Shown piece after piece: positions 43,920 to 52,581 of a stretch of DNA of 64,000 bases. A model generated the notes under the pieces. That model was not told the origin of the DNA and searched no databases. It saw only the letters and a list, made by a program, of their open reading frames with translations. Position 1 is the stretch's first letter. Every line of letters begins with the position of its first letter. The translations under genes were made by a program, and so were the position numbers. The stretch lies in contig NZ_JADOVH010000003.1 of the NCBI RefSeq assembly GCF_015751965.1, positions 1 through 64,000 on the forward strand. Reading direction: 5' to 3'. Source of the stretch: Frigoribacterium sp. CG_9.8. Lineage in GTDB: Bacteria; Actinomycetota; Actinomycetes; Actinomycetales; Microbacteriaceae.

Positions 43920-44288
43920 GCGCGCAATACTAGCCTGGGGGTTGATAGCCGGCTGTGTCGCTCACTGTGCTGCTTGCGAGGACTGGTTGTGCTCACGGGA
44001 CTGTGGCGATCGACGGGGTGGCTGCGGCCCGGTCCTGTACCAGCTCACCTGCGTAGCGCGACTGCGGCACCGCGAATGATGGTTCTGAGGGCGGATATTT
44101 GCAAGACCCGGCGGCGTGTCACCCCCGATGAACGGCGAGCCGCCGGAGGTATCCGCTGTCGGGCGCGCGGCACGAGTTGACCCGAAGCGCCATCGAAGCC
44201 GCAGCCATCGAAGCCGCAGCCATCGAAGCCGCAGCCATCGAAGCCGCAGCCATCAGCCGAGGGCCACCAACTGGATAACCCCCGGGCT
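43920..44288. other. 369-base gap between nadE and panB
   Basis: No supported gene. Short frames on both strands cross a 15-bp repeat and owe their length to it. No clear terminator for nadE was found. Confidence 0.45.
44190..44254 (+). repeat. 15-bp tandem repeat, four copies
   Basis: CCATCGAAGCCGCAG repeated exactly at 44190, 44205, 44220 and 44235, with a partial CCATC at 44250. Intergenic, 35 bases downstream of the nadE stop in transcription direction. Confidence 0.93.
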
Positions 44289-46055
44289 CTACCTGCTCGG
44301 CCGGTAGGTGATCGGTAGTCGACGGTCGCGACCGAATGCCATTCCGCTGATCTTCGGACCGATTGCACCCTGCCTGCGCTTCCATTCGGAGTGGTCGACC
44401 AGGTTGGTCACGAAATCGACGGTTTCCGTGTCGAAACCGAGAGCGATCACATCCTCGCGGCCAAGGGCCCTGGTGATGTAGGCGTCGAGGATCGCGTCGA
44501 GAATCTCGTAGGGCGGGAGGGAATCCTGGTCGGTCTGGTCGGGCCGCAACTCGGCACTCGGCGGCTTCTCGATCGAATTCGCGGGGATGGGTGGCACCTC
44601 GCCGCGGGCGATCGCGGCCTCATTGCGCCAACGCGCCAACTCCCAGGTGAGCATCTTCGGCACGTCTTTGATCGGAGCGAACCCACCGACGGAGTCACCG
44701 TAGATGGTCGAGTACCCCACCGAAAGTTCACTCTTGTTGCCGGTGGTGAGCACCAGATGCCCGTCAAGATTGGAGAGCCCCATCAAAATGACGCCGCGGA
44801 TGCGCGCCTGTACGTTCTCGGCGGCGGTCCCGGTGAGCTTCAGCTGGGTCTCGATCGGCAGCACCAGGTCGGCGATCGCCTCCGTCGAGTAGTGCAGTCC
44901 GATGTTGTCGGCGAGGTCGTCAGCGTCGGAGCGGGAGTGGTCCGAGCTGTAGCGACTCGGCATGCTCACCCCCCAGACCCGGTCGGCGCCCAGGGCGTCG
45001 GCGGCGATCGAGGCGCAGACGGCAGAATCGATGCCCCCGGACAGGCCGAGAATCACCGACCGGAAGCCGTTTTTCCGCACATAATCACCCAGACCGAGCA
45101 CGAGGGCATTCCACACCTGTTCGCGATCATCCGGAAGGGTGGCCAGATCGGCCTGCAGCGGCGGCTTCTCCTCCGGTCCGTCGACCAGAGTGACCCGCGT
45201 GATGTTTCTCGGCAGCGTCGCAACCGTCGCGCCCGTCACAATCGTCGCGTCGGACAGATCTTTCACTGCGGCGACCTCGAGATCCACAACGAGCAGATGC
45301 TCCACAAACTGGGGTGCCCGCGCGAGAATCGTGCCCGTGCCGTCCACCACAACGCTGTCGCCGTCAAAGACCAGGTCATCCTGGCCACCGATGATGTTGA
45401 CATAGGCGACCGTCGTGTTGGTCTCGACCGCGCGACGGGTCACCAGGGGAAGCCGCACCTCGTCCTTATCACGCTCGAACGGTGAGGCATTGATCACCAC
45501 GAGAAGCCCGGCATCGGCCTCGAGTACGCGAGCGACCGGTCCGCCGTCGCGCCAGAGATCTTCGCAGACGATCACCGCGACATCCACACCCCTGATTCGC
45601 AGCACGAGAAGCTCGTCGCCCGGAATGAAGATGCGGTACTCGTCGAACACCGAATAGTTCGGCAGGTGGTGCTTGGCGTACCGCGCGACGATGTGGCCGT
45701 GCTGCAGAACACTGGCGCAATTCTGGGCGATGGCGGTTGGCGCGCTGCTGGTTCCGAGCAGCCGGGGTTCGAATGGTCCATCCGGATGCCCGACGATGAC
45801 GGCCAGATCGCCGTGCCCGGCATCCTGCAGTTGCTTAGCGAGTGCGACGACGGCGTCGTGGCACTGGACGAGAAAGCTGGGCCGTGACGCGAGGTCTTCG
45901 ATCGGGTATCCGCTGATGGCCATTTCCCCGACCGCAAGCAGGTCGGCTCCCTGGGCGGATGCGCGGTGGGCTGCGGCAAAAATCTGTGCGGAATTGCCGG
46001 CCAGATCGCCGACGACGGGGTTGGTTTGGCCGAGCGCCAAGCGGATTCGGGGCAT
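44289..46055 (-). CDS. nadE: glutamine-dependent NAD+ synthetase
   Basis: Converts nicotinate adenine dinucleotide to NAD+ with glutamine as ammonia source. 588 residues in two domains. The N-terminal nitrilase-type glutaminase has GEMAISGYP (Glu), KHHLPNYSVFDEYR (Lys) and VIVCEDLWRDGG (Cys nucleophile). The C-terminal synthetase has the PP-loop GLSGGIDSAVCASIAAD, SMPSRYSSDHS, LTTGNKSELSVGYSTIYGDS and GGFAPIKDVPK. The start is ATG 46055; a GTG two codons upstream is also possible. Divergent from glnA2, 58 bases apart. Confidence 0.96.
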   Translation of the reverse strand: MPRIRLALGQTNPVVGDLAGNSAQIFAAAHRASAQGADLLAVGEMAISGYPIEDLASRPSFLVQCHDAVVALAKQLQDAGHGDLAVIVGHPDGPFEPRLLGTSSAPTAIAQNCASVLQHGHIVARYAKHHLPNYSVFDEYRIFIPGDELLVLRIRGVDVAVIVCEDLWRDGGPVARVLEADAGLLVVINASPFERDKDEVRLPLVTRRAVETNTTVAYVNIIGGQDDLVFDGDSVVVDGTGTILARAPQFVEHLLVVDLEVAAVKDLSDATIVTGATVATLPRNITRVTLVDGPEEKPPLQADLATLPDDREQVWNALVLGLGDYVRKNGFRSVILGLSGGIDSAVCASIAADALGADRVWGVSMPSRYSSDHSRSDADDLADNIGLHYSTEAIADLVLPIETQLKLTGTAAENVQARIRGVILMGLSNLDGHLVLTTGNKSELSVGYSTIYGDSVGGFAPIKDVPKMLTWELARWRNEAAIARGEVPPIPANSIEKPPSAELRPDQTDQDSLPPYEILDAILDAYITRALGREDVIALGFDTETVDFVTNLVDHSEWKRRQGAIGPKISGMAFGRDRRLPITYRPSR

Positions 46056-46113
46056 AGCCACTAGCCTAATAGTCGGGGCTGAATTGCTCCGGAGTGAGCA
46101 CTAAAGGGAGCCC

Positions 46114-47469
46114 ATGGACAAGCAGCGCGACTTCGTTCTCCGTACCATCGAAGAACGCGGCGTCAAGTTCATCCGCCTCTGGTTTACGGATGTTGTCGGC
46201 ACTCTCAAATCCGTCGCAATCGCACCGGCAGAGGTCGAGGGAGCGTTCGCCGAGGGCCTCGGATTCGACGGCTCGGCGATCGAGGGTCTCACTCGGTCGT
46301 ATGAGGCTGACGTGCTCGCGCATCCGGATCCGGCGACCTTTCAGATCCTGCCCTGGCGCGGGGAAGTCGATCCCACCGCGCGCATGTTCTGCGATATCAC
46401 GACACCCGATGGCCAGCCAGCCGTCGCAGATCCGCGCAATGTGCTCAAGCGCACCCTCGCGGGAGCAGCCGAGCGCGGATTCACTTTTTATACCCATCCG
46501 GAGATCGAGTTCTACCTGCTCAAGAGCTCGCAGTTCGGCGCGGAGGGCCCGCAGCCGGTTGACCGCGCCGGCTACTTCGACAACGTTCCCGGGGGCACTG
46601 CCCATGACTTTCGACGCAGGTCGGTGCGTATGCTGGAAGACCTGGGTATCTCGGTGGAGTTCAGCCACCACGAGGCCGGCCCCGGTCAGAACGAGATCGA
46701 CCTCCGCTATGCGGATGCGCTAACCACGGCTGACAACATCATGACATTCAGAACCGTGATCAAAGAAGTTGCGATCGAGCAGGGTGTATACGCGACGTTT
46801 ATGCCCAAACCCCTCTCGGGAGAACCCGGGTCGGGGATGCACACCCACATGTCTCTTTTCGAGGGCGACACGAACGCGTTCTACGACGGGGCCGGCCAAT
46901 ATCAGCTCTCCAAGATCGGTCGCCACTTCATCGCCGGTCTTCTGCGGCATGCGCCGGAGATCACCGCGGTCACGAACCAGTTCGTCAACTCCTACAAGCG
47001 GCTCTGGGGCGGATCCTCACAGAACAAGCTCGGCGAGGCGCCGAGCTTTGTCACCTGGGGTCACAACAACCGGTCCGCGCTGGTGCGCGTTCCGCTCTAT
47101 AAGCCGAACAAGGGCCAGAGTGCCCGGGTGGAGTATCGCGCTATCGACTCTGCGGCGAACCCGTACCTGGCATTCTCGCTACTGCTAGCCGCTGGACTCA
47201 AGGGCATCGAGGAAGGCTACGAACTTCCCGCCGAGGCCGAAGACAACGTCTGGGAACTTTCGGATGCGGAGCGCCGCGCGCTGGGCTACAACCAGCTTCC
47301 GGCGAGCCTCGACCATGCGGTCTCGCTCATGGAGGAATCAGAGCTGGTGGCGCAGACCCTTGGGGAGCAGGTCTTCAACTTCGTGCTGCTGAACAAGCGC
47401 CAGGAATGGCGCGAGTACCGGGCACAGGTCACCCCGTATGAGCTCAAAAGCAACCTGGAGATGCTGTAA
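46114..47469 (+). CDS. glnA2: glutamine synthetase, type I (GlnA2-like)
   Basis: Joins ammonia to glutamate using ATP. 451 residues, close to the short GSI-alpha type: WFTDVVGTLKSVAIAPAEVE, GFDGSAIEGL, HPEIEFYLL, GPGQNEIDLRYADAL, TFMPKPLSGEPGSGMHTHMS, NSYKRLWGG and the C-terminal VTPYELKSNLEML. It lacks the 25-residue insertion and the tyrosine context (DLYELPPEE) that GlnA1 has, so GlnE probably does not adenylylate it. Directly upstream of glnE (37 bases), the conserved actinobacterial order. Confidence 0.95.
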   Translation: MDKQRDFVLRTIEERGVKFIRLWFTDVVGTLKSVAIAPAEVEGAFAEGLGFDGSAIEGLTRSYEADVLAHPDPATFQILPWRGEVDPTARMFCDITTPDGQPAVADPRNVLKRTLAGAAERGFTFYTHPEIEFYLLKSSQFGAEGPQPVDRAGYFDNVPGGTAHDFRRRSVRMLEDLGISVEFSHHEAGPGQNEIDLRYADALTTADNIMTFRTVIKEVAIEQGVYATFMPKPLSGEPGSGMHTHMSLFEGDTNAFYDGAGQYQLSKIGRHFIAGLLRHAPEITAVTNQFVNSYKRLWGGSSQNKLGEAPSFVTWGHNNRSALVRVPLYKPNKGQSARVEYRAIDSAANPYLAFSLLLAAGLKGIEEGYELPAEAEDNVWELSDAERRALGYNQLPASLDHAVSLMEESELVAQTLGEQVFNFVLLNKRQEWREYRAQVTPYELKSNLEML

Positions 47470-47506
47470 CGGCACTCCCTGACCTGCAGTTGAGGACTCG
47501 ACGGCA

Positions 47507-50500
47507 ATGGCGCGCGAACAATCCATCCTGACCGACCTCGCGAGAATCGGGTTTACCGAGCTCGACCAGGCCGTGACTCTGAGCGCGGAACTGGATGACC
47601 TGCTGGCTGGCGCCAAAGGCCGCGCCAAGAGCCCCGCCAGGAGCGGAGTCAGCGGTGACATCCCCAGTTCTGCGCAACTCCTGCCCCTCTTCGCGCATGC
47701 GGCTGACGCAGACGCAGCGCTTCGGTTCCTTGTGGCGCTGGCGCGGCGGTCCCCTAGCCAGACCGTCGCACTGCTCGGGGATGCCCTGGCGGCCGATCGA
47801 CTGATTCGCGTACTCGGAGCATCCGCCGGGCTCGCGGACTTTCTGTTGCGTCATCCGGAGGAGCTATCGGTGTTGGCTCTGCCATTCAGCCAGCCCCCGG
47901 CTGCTGAGCTGTACCACCGCGAACTCGCAGACTCGGTCGCCTCAATTGATAATGACAACGAGGAGGCGTCCTGGGATGCTTTGCGGGTGCGTTACCGTCG
48001 CCACCTCACCCAACTCGCCGCGTGGGACCTCGGCCAGGCACATCCGCTCGATGGCCTCGACACCGTGGCCGCGGCCCTTTCTGACCTTGCGGCCGCTGCG
48101 CTCGATGCCGCCATGCTGGTGGCTCGCGCAACCGTGAGATTTCCCAGCGCTGAGGTCGCGGCGACCCGGCTGTCGATTATCGGCATGGGAAAGGCCGGTG
48201 CCAGAGAGCTGAATTACGTGAGTGACGTGGATGTGATCTTCGTCGCGGAGGGATCCGGGGAGGTCTCGGACGCGCGGGCGGTAGAGATCGCAACCCGACT
48301 GGCGATGGCCACGATGAGGGGTATCCACGACTTCTCAAGAGAACCTGCTCTGTGGGAAGTGGATGCGAACCTGCGCCCAGAGGGCAAGGACGGTGCGCTG
48401 GTGCGCACCCTCGATTCCCACATCGCGTACTACGACCGCTGGGCGAAGAGTTGGGAGTTCCAGGCGCTGCTGAAGGCACGACCGCTGGCCGGTGACGCCG
48501 AGTTGGGGCAGCGATATGTGGCGGCGGTCGCCCCCAAGGTCTGGTCGAGCGCCTCGCGGGAGAACTTTGTCGAGGGGGTGCAGCGCATGAGGGAGCGGGT
48601 CACCGATAACATTCCGAGCGCCGAACTCGACTACCAGCTCAAGCTTGGTCCTGGTGGCCTTCGCGATGTGGAGTTCACGATTCAGCTTCTTCAGCTTGTG
48701 CATGGCCAGAGCGACGCCCTCGTGCGCCAGCGGGCCACCCTTCCCGCCCTCGTTGCACTGGCGGAGCAGGGTTATATCGGGCGAGTGGAAGCGGCTGAAT
48801 TCTCCCGCGACTATCGGTTTCTTCGGCTGCTCGAGCACCGCCTGCAGCTGGCGCAGCTGCGTCGCACCCACCTCATGCCGGGCGATCACGATGCGGTGCG
48901 GGTGCTCGCCCGGGCAAGTGGCATAGCCACCGGGGCGAACGACCTGGTCGAGCAGTGGAACCGCACCAAGCTTGCGGTGCGCAGCCTGCACGAGCGGCTG
49001 TTCTATCGTCCGCTGCTCTCGGCTGTCGCCGCGCTTCCCGATGACGGTCTCGCCCTGACCAGCGAGCAGGCTGTTGCGCGTCTAGCAGCGATCGGATTCC
49101 GCGATCCGAAGAGTGCCCTCGCGCACATCGGTGCGCTCACCGGCGGGGTGTCGCGGCGCGCGACGATCCAACGTCATCTGGTTCCCGTGATGTTGCAGTG
49201 GTTCGCCGACGGGGCGGACCCGGACTATGGTCTGCTCGCCTTCCGAAGGCTCAGCGACGAACTGGGGGAGTCCTACTGGTTTTTGCGAATGTTGCGGGAC
49301 TCATCCGGGGCGGCTAAGCGTCTCACCAGTGTGCTGTCGTCCTCCCGGTTCGTCGGCGTGCTTCTCGAGCGAATCCCGGAGGCGGCGGCATGGTTCGACC
49401 GGGAGGAGGAATTTGCTCCCCGACCGATTGCCGCGCTGCTCGACGAGGTCACATCCACCCTCGCAAGGCACGACAATGTGGAAACCGCGTCTCTCGCGCT
49501 GCGCACGCTTCGGCGCCGGGAGGTTCTGCGCCTGGCCATCGGAGCCATTCTCGGTGTGGTGCGCGTGGAGGAGCTCGGTCGGGCTCTCTCCGATGTGACC
49601 ACCGCTTTTCTCACCGGGATGCTCAGGGCTCTGCGACCCGATGACGACGGTATCGAGTTCGGTATCGTTGCCATGGGGCGCTACGGCGGTCAGGAACTCG
49701 GGTTCGGATCTGATGCCGATGTGCTGTTCGTCTACCGTGCCACCAGTGCCTCGAGCGAAGAGTCTGCCACGCGAGCCAAATACCTGGTGGGAGAGCTCAA
49801 CCGACTCACGGAAGACCTGCGGCTGCCCTTCGATCTGGATATCAACCTCCGTCCAGAGGGCAAGAACGGAGCGGTGGTGCGCTCCCTCGATTCCTATCGC
49901 GCCTACTACGCCCGATGGTCGCTCACCTGGGAGGCGCAGGCGCTGCTGCGCGCTCGGGGAGCGGTGGGGGATTCCGCGCTGCTTGCCGACTTCGAAACAC
50001 TCGCTGACGAGGTGCGGTTTCCCGCCTCGATTGCAGAGAACGACGTTCGCGAGGTGAAACGCATCAAGGCGCGAGTCGAGTCGGAGCGTCTGCCTCAGGC
50101 AGCGGATCCCGCCCGGCACCTCAAACTCGGTCGCGGCTCGCTCAGCGACGTGGAGTGGTTTGTACAGCTCATCCAGCTGCAGAACGGCGCCACGGTTTCG
50201 GGCCTTCGCACCACGTCGACGCTTTCCGCCCTCGAGGTCGCACGCACGAAAGGCCTCGTTACCACTGCAGACGCGGCACGGTTGCGGGATGCCTGGATTT
50301 TTGCCTCACGTGTGCGGTCGGCACTGGTGCTCTGGATGACGCGGACTACCGATGTGCTCCCCACCGAGCGCCAGCAGCTCGACGGTATCGCTCGGCTGCT
50401 CGAGTATCCGCCCGGCTCCGCAAGCGCTCTCGAAGAGGATTACCTCCGGGTGACGCGATTGGCTCGTGCGGTCTTTGAGAAGCGGTTTTATGGGATCGAG

Positions 50501-50527
50501 AAGGCCCCGGGACCGACCACTGGCTGA
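47507..50527 (+). CDS. glnE: bifunctional glutamine synthetase adenylyltransferase/deadenylylase
   Basis: Attaches and removes AMP on GlnA1 in response to nitrogen status. 1006 residues with two nucleotidyltransferase domains. The first has ELNYVSDVDVIFVAEG (about 235-250) and LWEVDANLRPEGKDGALV. The second has GGQELGFGSDADVLFVY (about 725-741) and LPFDLDINLRPEGKNGAVV. Each is followed by its helical GlnD-PII-like domain. Both metal-binding DxD pairs are intact. Ends 36 bases before the convergent acetamidase gene. Confidence 0.97.
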   Translation: MAREQSILTDLARIGFTELDQAVTLSAELDDLLAGAKGRAKSPARSGVSGDIPSSAQLLPLFAHAADADAALRFLVALARRSPSQTVALLGDALAADRLIRVLGASAGLADFLLRHPEELSVLALPFSQPPAAELYHRELADSVASIDNDNEEASWDALRVRYRRHLTQLAAWDLGQAHPLDGLDTVAAALSDLAAAALDAAMLVARATVRFPSAEVAATRLSIIGMGKAGARELNYVSDVDVIFVAEGSGEVSDARAVEIATRLAMATMRGIHDFSREPALWEVDANLRPEGKDGALVRTLDSHIAYYDRWAKSWEFQALLKARPLAGDAELGQRYVAAVAPKVWSSASRENFVEGVQRMRERVTDNIPSAELDYQLKLGPGGLRDVEFTIQLLQLVHGQSDALVRQRATLPALVALAEQGYIGRVEAAEFSRDYRFLRLLEHRLQLAQLRRTHLMPGDHDAVRVLARASGIATGANDLVEQWNRTKLAVRSLHERLFYRPLLSAVAALPDDGLALTSEQAVARLAAIGFRDPKSALAHIGALTGGVSRRATIQRHLVPVMLQWFADGADPDYGLLAFRRLSDELGESYWFLRMLRDSSGAAKRLTSVLSSSRFVGVLLERIPEAAAWFDREEEFAPRPIAALLDEVTSTLARHDNVETASLALRTLRRREVLRLAIGAILGVVRVEELGRALSDVTTAFLTGMLRALRPDDDGIEFGIVAMGRYGGQELGFGSDADVLFVYRATSASSEESATRAKYLVGELNRLTEDLRLPFDLDINLRPEGKNGAVVRSLDSYRAYYARWSLTWEAQALLRARGAVGDSALLADFETLADEVRFPASIAENDVREVKRIKARVESERLPQAADPARHLKLGRGSLSDVEWFVQLIQLQNGATVSGLRTTSTLSALEVARTKGLVTTADAARLRDAWIFASRVRSALVLWMTRTTDVLPTERQQLDGIARLLEYPPGSASALEEDYLRVTRLARAVFEKRFYGIEKAPGPTTG

Positions 50528-50563
50528 GCAGCTTTACCTGCTCGCGGTTCGCTGATGCCTGAC

Positions 50564-51562
50564 TCAGATTCGGCTCGCACGGTCTCGGAGTTCGCGGTGC
50601 ATTCCATCGAAAGCTTTGCCCCGGGTGAAGTACTTTTTCGGTACCTTCACCACCACGCTGTAGTTGGTGTCGACTACGTTCGCGATCGGTGTTTCCGTGA
50701 TCTGACTGAGCAGCTGGTAGGCGTCCATTTCATGAAGGTCGAACATCTCCGACATCCATCGCGTCATCTCCAGCTGAGCGATGCGCCAGGAGTCCTCCAT
50801 CGGACGCGATGAGCCGACGACCATCCAGTAGTCGTCGTTTTCGAGGCGTGGCCAGAGCGGACCGCCGCCCGTGATCAGCTCGACGATAATCACCGAGTTC
50901 ATGGCGCCCTCAACGGCGGTGCCGCACGCCTCGCCCTCGCCCTGCCGGTAGTGCCCGTCGCCGATCGAGAGCAGTGCGCCGTCCACATTGACTCCGAAGT
51001 AGGCGGTGGTGCCCGCCTTCATCTCGGGGGTGTCCATATTGCCGCCGAACCGCTCCGGCACGAGAGAGGACCGCACCTCGCTGCCGGCGGGAGCGACACC
51101 GACCGTTCCGAGCATTGGGGCGAGAGGGAGCGCCACCTGAAAGTCACCGAAACGCGACTGGAAACCGACAGTTCCGGCATCCGTGTCGACCTCGTAGATC
51201 CAAGTGGCCTCGGGAAGCGCGGGGTGCAGCAGTGCCGTGCGGTCAGTGCTCGTCAGGCCACCGAAGAACGGGATGGTGGCGGATGCGCCCCAGCTGCGTG
51301 CCGGGGTGAGGCTCACGATGTGCACGGCGAGGGTGTCACCGGCCTTGGCGCCCACGATGTAAAACGGACCGGTCTGCGGGTTGAGGTAGGCCACATCGAG
51401 GTGGGCGCTCGCAAGATCATCGACGGAGCGGAGGGTGTGGTTGAAGGCGTCCTCCGACCAGAGACCGAGGGCAGTTCCTGGCTTCACCCGCATCACGGGC
51501 TCAGCACCGCCAAAGGTGTAGACGTACTGCGACCGGTTCGGGGTGAACTCGATGAAGTCCAT
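50564..51562 (-). CDS. acetamidase/formamidase family protein
   Basis: 332 residues of the FmdA/AmdA amidohydrolase family, releasing ammonia from short-chain amides in characterised members. Seen: GPFYIVGAKAGDTLAVHI, FGGNMDTPEMKAGTTAYFGV and LSIGDGHYRQGEGEACGTAVE, the last being the conserved core with likely metal-binding His and acids. Downstream partner of the SDR gene (13-base gap). Placement among glutamine synthetase genes suits nitrogen scavenging, but no GlnR-type site was seen upstream of the pair. Confidence 0.9.
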   Translation of the reverse strand: MDFIEFTPNRSQYVYTFGGAEPVMRVKPGTALGLWSEDAFNHTLRSVDDLASAHLDVAYLNPQTGPFYIVGAKAGDTLAVHIVSLTPARSWGASATIPFFGGLTSTDRTALLHPALPEATWIYEVDTDAGTVGFQSRFGDFQVALPLAPMLGTVGVAPAGSEVRSSLVPERFGGNMDTPEMKAGTTAYFGVNVDGALLSIGDGHYRQGEGEACGTAVEGAMNSVIIVELITGGGPLWPRLENDDYWMVVGSSRPMEDSWRIAQLEMTRWMSEMFDLHEMDAYQLLSQITETPIANVVDTNYSVVVKVPKKYFTRGKAFDGMHRELRDRASRI

Positions 51563-51575
51563 CAGAATGTGTCCA

Positions 51576-52337
51576 TCAGAACTGGATGCCGCGGGTCAAT
51601 GCCCCGTCGACGAGCAGGTTGGCGCCGCTCGTTCGGCTTGATCGAGGGCTGGAGATGAAGACCACGCTGTCGGCTATCTCCTGCGGGGTGCCCATGCGGC
51701 CGGTCGGGTTGAGGCCCATCGCCATCGAAAAGAGCTCAGGGTTTCCGGTCTCGATGCTCGCCCACACTCCGCCACGCTCGTAGGTATTGCCGGGGGAGAC
51801 CACGTTGGCGCGGATTCCTTTGTCGGCCAGTTGGAGAGCGAGCCCGGAAATGTAGCCGATGATTGCGGATTTGGCTGCGCCGTAGGGGCCGGATGCGAAA
51901 TCTGCTTCCCTCCCGGAGACGCTCGAGATCGCGACGATGGATGGTGCGGCGCTGTTCTCCAGGTAGGGCAGTGCTGCCTTGACCAGATTGACGGTGCCCA
52001 TCAGGTCTACTTCGAACGACTCCACCCAGTTCTCCGCTGTATCGGGAATTGCCAGGGCACTCACGTTCGCCACGATCATATCGATACCGCCAAGACGGAT
52101 GGCGGTCTCATCGACCCAGGCGGTGACTGCTGCGGCATCACGCACGTTCAGCACCGATCCGAGCACTGTCGGTAGAGCATCGACGTAGGTCGCGGCCGTA
52201 GCTGCGACCTCGTTAGCGTCGCGCGCGCAAAACGCGACATTGGCGCCCTCAGCGACGAAGGCCTCGACGATTGCTCGGCCGATCCCCTTGGTTCCACCGG
52301 TAACGAGTGCAGTCTTCCCAGCAAGCTTTAGATCCAT
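51576..52337 (-). CDS. SDR-family oxidoreductase
   Basis: 253-residue short-chain dehydrogenase/reductase. NAD(P)-binding GGTKGIGRAIVEAF near the start (TGxxxGIG), DMIVANVS in place of the usual NNAG, catalytic Ser in VAISSVSG, and YGAAKSAIIGY (YxxxK). C-terminal NLLVDGALTRGIQF. The replacement of NNAG by VANVS is seen in some subfamilies. Substrate unknown; the close spacing to the acetamidase-like gene suggests a shared pathway. Confidence 0.92.
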   Translation of the reverse strand: MDLKLAGKTALVTGGTKGIGRAIVEAFVAEGANVAFCARDANEVAATAATYVDALPTVLGSVLNVRDAAAVTAWVDETAIRLGGIDMIVANVSALAIPDTAENWVESFEVDLMGTVNLVKAALPYLENSAAPSIVAISSVSGREADFASGPYGAAKSAIIGYISGLALQLADKGIRANVVSPGNTYERGGVWASIETGNPELFSMAMGLNPTGRMGTPQEIADSVVFISSPRSSRTSGANLLVDGALTRGIQF

Positions 52338-52440
52338 GAGGAGATCCTGCCAGCTTTGTCGGGCGGGGGGAGTCGCGCCGCGTACTATTCACGTGCGGGC
52401 CAGCCGATCCGACGCGCATGTGCTGAGGTGGGAGTAAGCC

Positions 52441-52581
52441 CTATTCGTCGTCGCCAAGCTCGGCGGTTGCCGGGTAGGTAGCGAGCTGAGGCTGGCGCGC
52501 CAAAAACACGATACTCGCGATGAGTCCACCCCACACGAGCACGGCAGCAACGATAAAGAATGTCAGGGCGATGCCACTCAT
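52441..52581 (-). CDS. metS: MetS-like small subunit of NSS transporter
   Basis: 46-residue single-span membrane protein, SGIALTFFIVAAVLVWGGLI then ASIVFLARQPQLATYPA and an acidic tail. Its ATG overlaps the stop of the transporter gene (ATGA). In Corynebacterium glutamicum the methionine/alanine importer MetP needs such a tiny partner, MetS. Length, single hydrophobic helix, position and overlap all match. The first ten residues of the helix contain the VWGGLI pattern typical of the family. Confidence 0.85.
   Translation of the reverse strand: MSGIALTFFIVAAVLVWGGLIASIVFLARQPQLATYPATAELGDDE

Noticed and set aside
44045-44385. Minus-strand frames with CGFDG or AASM repeats
   Set aside because: The repeats come from the 15-bp tandem array and two different frames are open over it, so openness is not evidence of coding.
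46056-46070. Second iron box near nadE (TTAGGCTA on the minus strand)
   Set aside because: Only one half of the consensus is present; the other half does not match.
50564-52337. GlnR control of the acetamidase-SDR pair
   Set aside because: No GTnAC-n6-GAAAC blocks were found in the 52338-52440 region.
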